The notes beneath the pieces were generated by a model that saw only the letters and a list, made by a program, of their open reading frames with translations, was not told the DNA's origin and ran no database searches. The translations under genes and the position numbers were made by a program. DNA of 64,000 nt from Kudoa neothunni (taxonomy: Eukaryota; Cnidaria), in contig OZ199838.1 in assembly GCA_964304625.1 (NCBI GenBank), positions 3,224,001-3,288,000 of the forward strand, written 5' to 3'. Below, piece by piece: positions 37,554-48,309 of this stretch (position 1 is its first letter; the number at the start of each line of letters is the position of its first letter).

Positions 37554-37912
37554 TTTACCGCAGATAATATTGATTTCTTATTCTTATAGATATAGAATTA
37601 ATAATAGGCAATCGCTAATGACGAAATATGACAATAAATAAAAAATCATAGTTGTCACACTCAAATTTTAGGATAAAACAAAGCATGCTTTACTCCATCG
37701 ATTAAATCATATATCCTGTGGAAATAACTGCGAGGGGCTAGCAGTTATTTAAAGGATATATTACAAAAATTATTATCGATAACAAATACAGTGCCGAAAA
37801 TAACCTACTGGTGGTGAAACAATGATAAATACAAAAAATTGGAATAATCAGCAGGTTCGATTTTTATCGTGGTCGCTGATTTGGATTACGGCGACTATCC
37901 TACATTTTAACC
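37554..37912. other. Short unique spacer before copy B
   Basis: No gene. Contains an imperfect palindrome around 37715-37760 (atatcctgtggaaataactg / cagttatttaaaggatat). Confidence 0.5.
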
Positions 37913-39216
37913 CTAAAACGTGGTTATTGGATATAGTTCTGGAGGAATTATGGGTAAACTGTCGAATTAACTGTTATCCAAATAAATTATAATCAAATCC
38001 TAATAAGATTACATTCATTTACTAGATAATTTTAAATAATTAAATTACTCAACTCGTAAAATTATTGAATAACATGTACTGCTGCTCAAAGAAACAGTTG
38101 TTTAAAGTCAGTTCCCAGTATATTTATCATTCAATTTGAAGATTTCTTTTTGATGATATAAATAAAAAAATTTTTTGTTATATTGTGATTTGATGGAAAT
38201 TTTAAATGATAATAAAATCAAAAATGTGTATCATCAACATATTTTTATTTCTAGGTATTGATAAAGATAAATAATCTATTGTGGTTTATCTGACTTTTTT
38301 GGATTCAATGCACAGATTAAACTATATATGTATATATATAGTTCTCTTTGTGTTGTATCTCCATTTTATGATGATTAAGACGTTTTCCCTGATTATGTGT
38401 TAAATTTATAAACAAATTTGTATAAAATTACTAGTGGACCTTTTACAATCCTTCTAGCTCATTTGAAGAACAGTAATATTTAGCAAATATATATAAACAT
38501 GGTTAAATGCTCCTAACTCTGTATACGCTATCAATTACGTTCATGTTTTAAGGTTATTAAAGAGTTTTAAATAGAAATTTTTTCAGTTTATAATGATCGA
38601 TATGTTAAAATGACATTCTAAACAATTATTAGCTTTGAAAATTTATTGTAATTATTTGTGTCACAAATAATTATAACTCAAACGTCAAGTTTGTAAACCA
38701 AAGTAAAAACAATATTTATGCAACTGAACATATTTTAAAAATAGAAATTCATGAACTATTTTTAATTTTTTTTATAGACAATTAGTAATCAAACATTAAG
38801 AAATCTTTTTACCTACAAATTAAAAATTTAACATGTTAGGGATTTACAATTACACAATTATAGGATTAGTTATCTAAAAAAAATGTATACATAATGTATG
38901 AACAACTCGCACCATTGACTTACCTTTCTGAACACAGCATTATTGCCAATAAAGAAGTCAATGTACATGAACCATTTTCCGTGTTATTTTATTGTGTCAC
39001 TGTGAAATCATCGTTGGAATTATTAGGCCTTTTATATATGGATTTAAAAAGGAAATGATCGGACGAATTTAAAAATATTTTTTCACTTTCACGACCTAAT
39101 ATAGCGGATATTAATGCTTACATTGGATAATTTTTGCTTCGATATTGGGAGATTCAAGTTTATTGCCAGCGAAACTAAACGAACATTCAAAAAAAAAAGC
39201 ATGGAGATTAAATATA

Positions 39217-40439
39217 CAGTATTTCACGATCAAGATGCAAAAATAGTAAACCAACAAATTTTATAGTTAAATAATAGTTTTTGTATTAATTGTTAATGGG
39301 GTTCTTAAGCAGTGATGCTGAAAAGTAAGATTTTGAATGTCTCACATAGCTTTGACAACTGGGTTTCGGTTATTTGGGTCGGACTATTTTCCATACATTC
39401 AATCAGCTCATCATGTGTTTTTGGTGCCATCCTTTTAACAATTGATTTCAGTTGCCCGAAAACTTCTCCAGTTGGGTTAAGGAAAGTTGAATACGGCGGT
39501 AGTAGTAAGAGCTTATGAGGACTGCTTTCTATCAAATTTCGAACACTCTCAGTCTTATGGAAAGCTACGTTATCCATAACCAAAATAGCTTTATCGACAG
39601 AATTCGCCTCCAAATTTGCAAAAAGATCTTCTAGAAATGACGAAAACACAGCTGGTTCACGCCCCCCTTGTGAATTTTAAAATTCAAAATTTTTTTGTCA
39701 CCCATCGCCGCTATTAATGATATGTTTTGAGATCGGATGTATTTGACCTTTAAATTTGTTCTCGTCCCAGAAAGGGATCTACCTTGGGAACGACGGGTTG
39801 ATAGGGAAAATCCTGATTCATCGATATACAATATTTCCGAATACCTAGGTTCCAATCTTATGAATTCGTTTACATAACTAAGAAATATTAGATAAAATAT
39901 ATAGATCAATACATCACTCGAATCGTAATGAAACTCTTTCAGAACTCTATTAATAGTTTGACGAGAAGCGCGAATAGAAAATTTTTGAAAGAGCTTCTCT
40001 GATAACTGATTGAATGTCAGCGTAAAGTTATCATCTACCTCTGTAAGTAAAAATTGTTTGTGCACTTCACTCAACATTCAGCGGCGATCTCCTCCAGTTG
40101 CCAACCTTTTGAACGAGCCGGTGTCATTGAATCTCTTCACTATTCTACTTACTGTAGATTCGGGAATGTTTAATGACTCTGAAATTTGACGATTCGTCTT
40201 TCCAATCTTAATTATTTTAATAATCATTTAAAATTTGTGCTCACTTCGACATGGTGAGCAATTTTAGCCCTATTTTTATTTTTGGCACTAACAATCTCGT
40301 ATTTTCTCTTAATAGAATTATTATTTTCAATTTGCTCAGGCATGCTTTTATGGTCTTAACTGGAGGAAAACGTGAAAATGCGCGTGCAATTTGCATCTTG
40401 AACGATTGAACATGTTTGCAACTTGATCGTGAAATACTG
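39217..40439 (-). mobile_element. IS630/Tc1-like element at a TA site, empty site known
   Basis: Ends CAGTATTTCACGATCAAGAT and, reverse-complemented right, CAGTATTTCACGATCAAGTT form inverted repeats of about 25 bp. TA lies outside both (39215-39216 and 40440-40441). Copy A has the uninterrupted target AAATATATAAGAACAT at about 25758-25773. It holds the transposase at 39305-40230. Confidence 0.92.
39305..40230 (-). pseudogene. IS630/Tc1-like transposase, broken
   Basis: Near 40100-40200 the reversed strand gives a helix-turn-helix (RQISESLNIPESTVSRIVKR) that runs into a stop just before the frame at 39631-40077. That frame carries the second binding domain and LYIDESGFSLSTRRSQGRS with the first Asp. 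A frameshift near 39650 leads into 39305-39649 with LVMDNVAFHKTESV (second Asp) and LLPPYSTFLNPTGEVFGQLK. The catalytic Glu of the usual NPIE is Gly here, although a Glu follows directly. Not functional as read. Confidence 0.87.
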
Positions 40440-41518
40440 TATAAGAACATGATTTTTACTAAGTTTGTTAAAACCAAGCTAAATATGATGAAAAGTGTAC
40501 CCTACTCATTTTAAACTTTATTTTATTAACGAAAATATATTTAAAAAATATGAAGTTTCATATTTAATTACAAGACAGGGGAAGTACATAACATTGACAA
40601 AACTCTCGTGAAACCTGTGGCGTTGAAAATTTGAAGATAACCCAAAGTCATTTTACGGAAATCTTAAAAAAATGAGTTACTTAAAGTTTCCATGTCAAAT
40701 AATACTGCAAATCCAATAAAAATTTTGTCCTCAACTGGACGAGAACGACTGTTTTTCGAATATAAGCCTGCCAATTGTATTAGTTCACCTTTTAAAAATG
40801 ATGTCATCCCTGGTGAACTATTATTCCTTATATCACTAGAAAAACAATTAAATTTGTGAATTTTTTTAAAGCCACCAACCTTTCGTGAGATATAATTTTA
40901 GTTATTTGCGTTGACGGAACCTCATCTATTTTGCTAATATGAAATTCTGGTCTTTCTGCACTTGTGAAATGAATTTTTCTTAGTTTACTGTTACACATTT
41001 TATTCTATGTAAGTAGGGGCCGATAGAAAAGAATATACCACAAAGATTGGAAAATTCCAAAAAATTGTGATTAAATGTGTTAATTACGTGAGCGGAAGTG
41101 TTATTAACTACCTTTATTATATAAACTATGTTATGTAATAGGTTCTAAATTTTAAACGCACTTATATAATTTTAATATACAGTGGCTATATCGTGGAAGC
41201 GTTAAATCATTTTTTGCAATGAAAACGGAGTTAGCGATTGTGTTGTGAAAGTACAATCATCGCAATGCGAAACACTTCGAGAAGATCGATTTTTTTTCTT
41301 ATTTTAATGTACGTAACTAGTATTTATGTTTCCTCGATTATCTAAATTATAATGAACAAGGAGACAGAGTGACATAATCGTCGATAAAGACTGAAAGTAT
41401 CAAATAAAATTCTTTATGAAAGCTACGGATGGTGATTGACAGTTATACAATCATTGTACTAATAAGAGATGTATGCAATGCTTCCGATAATCCGCGAACT
41501 AAACTCATATTCATACTA
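40440..41518. other. Copy B sequence between two transposons
   Basis: Matches copy A 25765-26997 except for the 158-bp segment unique to A. No gene is seen. Confidence 0.6.
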
Positions 41519-41705
41519 GAGTCGAGATTCGATATTGTGTAATTTTTGGGACCAAGCAAAAATTACGCAATATCGAGTCACGTACATGCGCACTTGTAAA
41601 AATATTCGATTTAAACTTGTTTTGTGCGTTTATCCTACTTTAAATCATTGCTAATGAAATAAAATAAATATAAGGAATTTTATTTAACTCCATCAGACAA
41701 AATTA

Positions 41706-43609
41706 TTAATTTTTATGAAAAAATGAAGTAATTTTAGTTTGATGCCATCTTTGAGATATTTTTAAAATTCGATCCATTATCGGATGAAGATCGATGAGTC
41801 CAGATGGATCTTCCTGAATAAACACCTTCCTTAATGTACTTACGGCATGCTTTATATCATTTATTGGAACTTTTGATTCTTCCTCATCAGATTCGATTTC
41901 ATTCTGAATTGGATTCACTGTTGATATTAAGACATCGCCGTTATCATCTTCACAAGTAGGTAAGTTATTATCATCAAAGTTGGTCTCCCATGTTTCCTCC
42001 TCGACTATAAAAATATTAAAATTTCATTGTATATTTATACTCTGTTCATCTTCGAAAATTTTATCATTTGTTTTCGTCTCTGTATCTCCTATGATAATGG
42101 ATTAATTTTTGAAGTTCCTATTAGCTTTTACTTTCGCTAAATATGCCCGACTTTTTAAAACAGTTAACAATGATTTCAGATGGAATACTGTTCCATGCTT
42201 CTTGGAGTGTCAAAACTGCATTAAGTAATGTAAATTTATTATTTAACGAATCATCACATAATGCCATATGGCTACACAATATTTGTTTGTATCTACTTTT
42301 AAGACAGTTAATCACTCCGAAATCGAGTGGCTGTAAAACACTTGTAGTATTTTTAGGGTAAGAAGAGAAACTTTACTAAAACAAGTGATATCTTTGGGAT
42401 GTGCTGGACATTGGTCCAGCAAGATTAGTATTTTTCGTTGTTCTGACTCCATTTTAAAATTTAATTTTTTCATTATCTGGAAAAACATAGCAGAGGTCAT
42501 CCAAGAATTTTTTTTGGGCATAATACCCATAAGGTAAATTTTTTACCCTCTTGAAGCGCCTGGGGTTTTGGTATTTCCCAATTACGACTAAGAGCAACTT
42601 TTCTCCCCTTAAAGAGCACGATACCTGAAATGTGGCACCAAAAATGCAAAAGAGGGAGACTCGAATAAGAAATAAGCAAGACAATAATGATACTCTAATC
42701 ACGAGGTGGTTTATATAGGGTGAGGGGCTGGTGATTCCTATTTTTCCGGGTCTCCAAAATGGTCGGGGCGCGCCTCCGCCTTTGAACGAAACGGGATTCT
42801 CCTCGCCCGGTCTCCTACGTTCGGCTTAGAACCAAAAGTTCCGTAAGCAACTCGTAGGTCTAAGACTAGAGCTGTCGTGGTGGAGAACCCGGGTTCAAAC
42901 AAGGTTTGGATTCAGAAGGAAATAGTTTGTAAGTGTTGACCCCGCGGCCGCCCGAATGTTTCCCGCGCTAAACTGGAGAAGTCGGAGACCCAACAATACC
43001 AAAATCGTTATTCTTTTTTTCGATAGCTTTTTATCTTTAATGTCATTTTCTTCTTTTAATAAATAACTACTGTTCTGTAATTGCTCATAAAACAAACTAG
43101 TTTCGTCAATATTGATTATATTTTTGGGCTATATATGCTTATCAAATTTTTATTTTCATAGATCCACGAATCAATAGACGCAACGTTAGCGCTCGCAGTT
43201 TCATTATGAAAATGCTTGAAAATGATTCCAAACCTTTTTTTAAACCCCGCTAGCCAACCCCTGCTTGCTTTAAAATTTTGAACTTCATTCTTTCTGGCAA
43301 TTATGGTGGCCATTTCAAGTATTACGTCACCAAAAATAATGTGACCATTGGTGCGTTTTTTGATAAACCATTCATAAACTTCTTCGTCGATGTTGATAAA
43401 TCTTCCATTTGAATGCCTCTTCCTATTTCCTGCAACATCTGAACTTTTCAGCTTGGTTTCATGAGAAAGAATTCTGTCAAGCGTTGAATGTCCTTTAAGA
43501 AATAAATTGTTTATCGATTAAAAATAATCATACCACTAAGTTTAAACTTTTCAACCGTCATTTTCTTTGCGCCCTTTATTGATTTTATTGAATTGTAATA
43601 TTGTATCAT
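41706..43609 (-). pseudogene. pogo/Tigger-like (CENP-B HTH) transposase, broken
   Basis: Starts at ATG 43609 (MIQYYNSIKSIKGAKKMTVE). It crosses a 41-nt GT-AG intron (43493-43533) and continues HSTLDRILSHETK. KRHSNGRFINIDEEVYEWF and FKASRGWLAGFKKRFGI (43116-43313) are the CENP-B-type DNA-binding domain. SLFYEQLQNSSYLLKEEND and KKRITILV follow. A solo LTR (42626-42995) then splits the frame. LLLVVIGKYQNPRRFKRVK, ILILLDQCPAH (second Asp) and, after a frameshift, SVLQPLDFGVINCLKSRYKQ complete the DDE fold. An acidic tail reaches 41706. Inactive. Confidence 0.87.
42626..42995 (-). mobile_element. Solo LTR, probably Gypsy-like
   Basis: A 370-bp sequence starting TG and ending CA, flanked by the 5-bp direct repeat ATACC (42621-42625 and 42996-43000). 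It is much richer in G+C than its surroundings and contains a TATATAA word on the minus strand near 42709-42718, which sets the likely orientation. No internal retrotransposon region is present, so it is a recombined remnant. It is younger than the pogo element it interrupts. The intact target repeat suggests a fairly recent insertion. The family assignment rests on size and the 5-bp target only. Confidence 0.72.
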
Positions 43610-43875
43610 CCTAATTTTCTCAGAAATTTCACGCTGCTCCCTGGACGTATTGAAGATGAAATCACGCAATATCGAATCACGTTAGTAATTTACGTTACGT
43701 AATAAAAAGGTTTTAGGCAATACTAAATCAGAGGCACATAGAAAAAATATTTTTTTATTTTTATTCTATATTATTAATTCAATAAATAAAGTAATGATAT
43801 AACTCTAAAATTAAATCCTGATGTAAATATCTTCATATAGAAAATCTTAAATTACGCAATATCCAATCTCGACTG

Positions 43876-45390
43876 TAAATGGGCCGGAACTAACAATTCT
43901 AACGCATTTAGATGCATTACTTAATTTTCTAGATAAGCACCATTTGTCGAAAAAGTTATACCTCGAGTGTTTTAGAAAACAATTTAATTTAAATTTTTCA
44001 ATGAATAGTTCTAATTAAAAACATCTTTAATGATATATTTAAATTCAATAAATTTTAGTGCAACGAGGACTTTTTAAAAAGACATCATTTACAATTCTCT
44101 GGTGCCACAGAAACGAATGATACTCCCTTATTTCTAGAGGCTCTGAAGGTATTTATAATTTTTGCCATTGGTTCCAACATATCCTTGCGAACATTTTTTT
44201 GAGATTAATCCGCCTCAAGTATGAGGCAAGTACAAAAATTTCCTGTGAAAGCGATATGCGAATACATTCCATGACAATGTCGCTTATTTCACATTAATCT
44301 CTAAAAACAATAACGGAAATCTCGTTGATAATAAATATTTTTAGATTTTGTATTGATATTTTATTTTGTTGATCTGCCATTTTTTCAAGAATAATTCTTT
44401 ATTCTTTAAGTAACTGAAAATATTATTTTCCAAAATTAAATTAACAAAACGTTTACACAACGGTAGGTTTAGATACATTTTAAAAGATTAAAAACCAATG
44501 AAATAGACTCATGCTTTTTAAGACTAAAATTTTATGTATAATCGACGAAATTATAAAGTTTAGTAGGAATTAATATGTTCACTATTTTTCTCTAATCATA
44601 TAATTGAATTATGTGGTGGAAAATGAAAATTGTGAGATAAATTAAAAGTAAGAGAATCGTATAGCATCAATTTTTGTAAAATGAATTTATTTTTCCTCCC
44701 CCAAAATTCTATTATAAAAATTATCACTAAATCAAAGAATAAATGGGGGCTAATACTCTTTTTGAAATACAATTATTGTGATAAATCAAGAAGAAAGAGG
44801 GTTGGAAAAAGTTAATTTTATAATAATGTAGAATAAAAATTGAATTTTTCGCCATTCTTTTATTTTTGATGTTTAGCTAAGAAGCCAAACTAGAACAAAT
44901 ATATAGGAAACAAAAAGAATTCAATTTTGTCAAGGTTTAAGTTATATTTGTATACTTAAACTTAATTTGGCAATCATTTCACATAAAATTTGGTTTAAAT
45001 TCCTAAACTGCAAAGATACAAGAGTCATTTCAGTTATAATTAAAACAGGCATTTAATAAGCAAAATATTAATTATTCAATGGGGGATTTTATGATACACA
45101 TTGATTCTTTAATGTTAATGCATTGATCGAACAATTCATCTCATATTTAATTACTGAATGATTTACTCTACTCATTGTTATTAGTTTATCACATCATACT
45201 TAACTAGTACAATAAACTCATAATTTCCAAAGATTATTTAAGCAAAAATTATATCGTTAATTTCCTATTCAACTACTCTTTAATAATTAAATATTATAAT
45301 ATTATTTATATAATAAACTTAAATATAATTGAATACACCTATTTAAATAAGTGTATCGACAACTTCCGTGAGTAAATTAAACCAGCTACG
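43876..45390. other. Upstream sequence of the copy B gene
   Basis: Closely matches 27004-28541 of copy A, including the last 300 bases before the start, which are almost identical and would hold the promoter. No other gene seen. Confidence 0.65.
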
Positions 45391-48309
45391 ATGCAACCAT
45401 TACCTCACATTTTTGGAATATGTTTAGTCATTTTATGTAACTACAGGCGTAATTCTAATTGTTACGTAACCAAATTTAGCAAAATGTATTTTACTAAATG
45501 GAGAAGTTCCTGCAAGTCCTGCAGCTCCTGTCCCTGCAACACCTCAAAAAACTCTCAGCTACATTATCGTCAAAGAAAATAGTGAAAATAAGGTTAAAAT
45601 AACTCTGAATGGCAATGATTTTGCTTCAAAAAAATGTAACATCCAAAAGTCCGCTAAAACTGACGAAAGTTACGAAGAAATGTATGCATGCACTGAAGGT
45701 AGTGGTGATATTACTGACTCTGGAAAATGCTATAAAACCTGTCCAACGGATGATAAACTGACCTTTACTCAATTTTCACCAAGGACCAAGTATGTAGCGG
45801 TTTTAACAGGGGTTGTTTCTGGAAGTACCGTTACGAAAGATCAAGGTGGAACAGTTTTTGGGCTCGAACTACGTATATAATTAATTATAATTATATTTAT
45901 ATAATATAATATTAGGTTTATTGGTTAATCCGCAAGTAACGATATCAACTACAACTGGAATGAAATTGAAATTATGCTCTATCACCTACAATCAAGTCGC
46001 ATGCCCCATAGTTTACAAAGGGGTACAATACGCAGGAGGAACTGCTGGAACTAGTTGCACTACTGCAAGTACTACTAACAACGAGGTGGATTTCGATTTG
46101 ATGTTACCTCATTATGAAATGAGATGTGTGCATTATCCCAGTTTTTTTTATAAACTGCAAAACAATTATACGTTAAATAATATGGACGATATGGACGTTT
46201 ACCAACCCCAATATTATGTGAAATTCAATGACACTGGTAAGACCAAATATTTAATAAAGTTCACAAATAAGTTTCCTTTTGAAATATGGCCGTTTCAGTA
46301 TTAAAGAAGAGTCTAATCCTGTTACATCGTCTACATCCAATGAGTATACTTCAAATTGCGGCGGAGAAATAAAGATTGTTATGCTCCTTGTAATGACGTA
46401 GAATTAAACTTTGAGGCCTCAAAAGTCCTTGTTGAAGTCATGATTCAAACGAGACATTTCTCTTTAGCAAAAAGTGGTGAAAAATACCTTGGTTATATAC
46501 AAAAGAAATTTGGTAATAAATCATTATTTGTGCTTTTAAATCATCGTTGTTTAGTCGTGACTGAGACTTCTACTCCTGATGCGGTGTTATTGTCTACCTT
46601 CAAAAAAAGTGGTGTAACGTTAAATGTGCCTTTATTTAAACCAGATGGCGATATTAAATTTGGAAGTTGCACAGTGACGCATTATGCAGCAGATAAACCG
46701 ACTCCTGCTAACGGTGCAGATACAAAATGTGAAGGTTCCGATTCCAACTGTTGACACTAAATGTGATTCAGGCCTTAAACATAAAAGGCCTCTCAAGTGG
46801 AAAGCCATACATACTCCTTATTGCAGCTGATACCACAAATAATGTACCGGCTAATTTTAAGGAGAAAATATTCTTTAGAACAGGTAAAACAGTTTTAGTA
46901 TTAAATTTGTTGTAAAATATCTTAAGAAAATGATGGTACAACAATATTTTCTTCAGAAGCACCAACGTTAGGGGAGACAACGGCCTCAATCACAGCCTTC
47001 TCTCCAGCTGGAGAATTGACAACAAGGTGACATTACATGCGCCTATTATATTAGTCCGCGCGGAAAGGATGTATATGTTTGTGCTATGTGCATCGACAGC
47101 TACCCATGTCGAGGCTTTTGCAAGGAAACTCAGAATATTGTTGGGTTGAAGCCGGGTACTGAGTACGACCTTAAGGTTGTTGCACATAAAAATAATGGAT
47201 TCAAAGTACATCAAATTACAACAGGTATATTAGCTAAGATATATGGAATGATTCAATTTATAGTAAAATCAACGTTCACACTTACACAGGGAATTTGTTG
47301 GAAAAAAGGTTTCAAAATAGGAGCCACATTGTCTACTCCTAATACTGAGGCTAAATGCCACTACAAGGTTCAAGTTAAGAAAGGGAGAATTGTATACATT
47401 AATTCACGAATGCCCACACAGCACCAATTTCTCAAAAAGCGACTGGAACCCCCCGCCAAAAAAATCAAATCTTTCTAAAATTACGGTTGCTAGATCAGCA
47501 GCTGATTCAACTACCCTTCGACCCAGGAAAACTATCTCAAAAGTGCCCACCTATTGCACTGAGCCTCCGTCATGTTCAGAGATATTATTCACCACTAATT
47601 ATGATCGTTCAAAGAAATATCGTGTAGTGGTGACTACGGTAGGAGCAGTGGAAGCACATATTGAAATTCCGGAGAGTACAATTTTTGATTTTAATAAAAT
47701 AAAATTTTGATTATAATATAATTATTCTAATTAGATACCCTACCAAAAAGCGAAGATATAACAAAACAAATTATTATAAGTATTGAACGTGATGGAAACA
47801 AATTAAAAGGTTACATCAGTATTACCAACAGGAGGTCGCTGAAAGCATTTGTGGATGGGAATTAAGAGATACAACAAATTCCGAGAACGTTTTGGTCAAA
47901 TCATGTAATGGAGAAAACGACGGAGCTTGGCGCAACCTTTCCTAAATGCAAGGAATTTGAGATCACAAATGTTGAGGATACAAACGATTACCATACTAAC
48001 AGTTTATGTTAGCAATACCCCATCAATCAATGGAAATAGCCTAATTAAGAAAGGTAAAATGTGTTTGACGCTCCAATTAATAAATTTGTCTTAGGAGAAA
48101 GTTATGACACAATGAAATCAACGTAACTTAGTATATTTAATTTTTATCACTTATAACATTTATTTAGATCAAAAAATACCATGTAAAATTAATCTTGTTT
48201 TATGTATTTATAACTCTTTTAATATTATAGAATAATAATAGTCGCAGCCGCTGTAGGTGTTGTTGTTCTAGCGGCTGTCGTTGTGGTTTTCATAAAGAAA
48301 AGGAATTAG
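45391..48309 (+). CDS. Type I membrane protein with Cys-rich FN3-like domains, copy B
   Basis: Paralog of the gene at 28542-31434 with the same signal peptide, the same intron sites (for example 45437-45479 and 45876-45918), the same transmembrane helix and the same KKRN tail. Differences from copy A are concentrated in short patches, for example 45685-45720, 45800-45830, 46574-46640 and 46700-46795, while long stretches between are identical. Open frames end early near 46304, 46754 and 47478 because of single-base differences. Most of these fall in or beside homopolymers and also affect introns and the 3' flank, so they may be sequence errors. It may be a working gene or a recent pseudogene; the window cannot decide. 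Confidence 0.65.

Larger units (their letters stand above)
41519..43875 (-). mobile_element. pogo/Tigger-like element at a TA site, empty site known
   Basis: The left end GAGTCGAGATTCGATATTGT and the right-end reverse complement CAGTCGAGATTGGATATTGC form the inverted repeats. TA flanks both (41517-41518 and 43876-43877). Copy A has CATACTAAATGGGCTG uninterrupted near 26994-27009. It carries a CENP-B-domain transposase interrupted by a solo LTR. Confidence 0.9.

Noticed and set aside
39865-39905. GT-AG segment in the IS630-like transposase considered as an intron
   Set aside because: Its length is not a multiple of three, and removing it breaks the frame that is otherwise continuous into LYIDESGF.
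42700-42960. GC-rich island first read as a tRNA-derived SINE because of a GGTTCAAAC word
   Set aside because: No A box at the right distance, and the TG...CA edges with a 5-bp direct repeat fit a solo LTR.
45391-48309. Copy B receptor gene called a pseudogene outright
   Set aside because: The breaks coincide with a zone of single-base homopolymer changes that also affects non-coding sequence, so error is at least as likely as decay.
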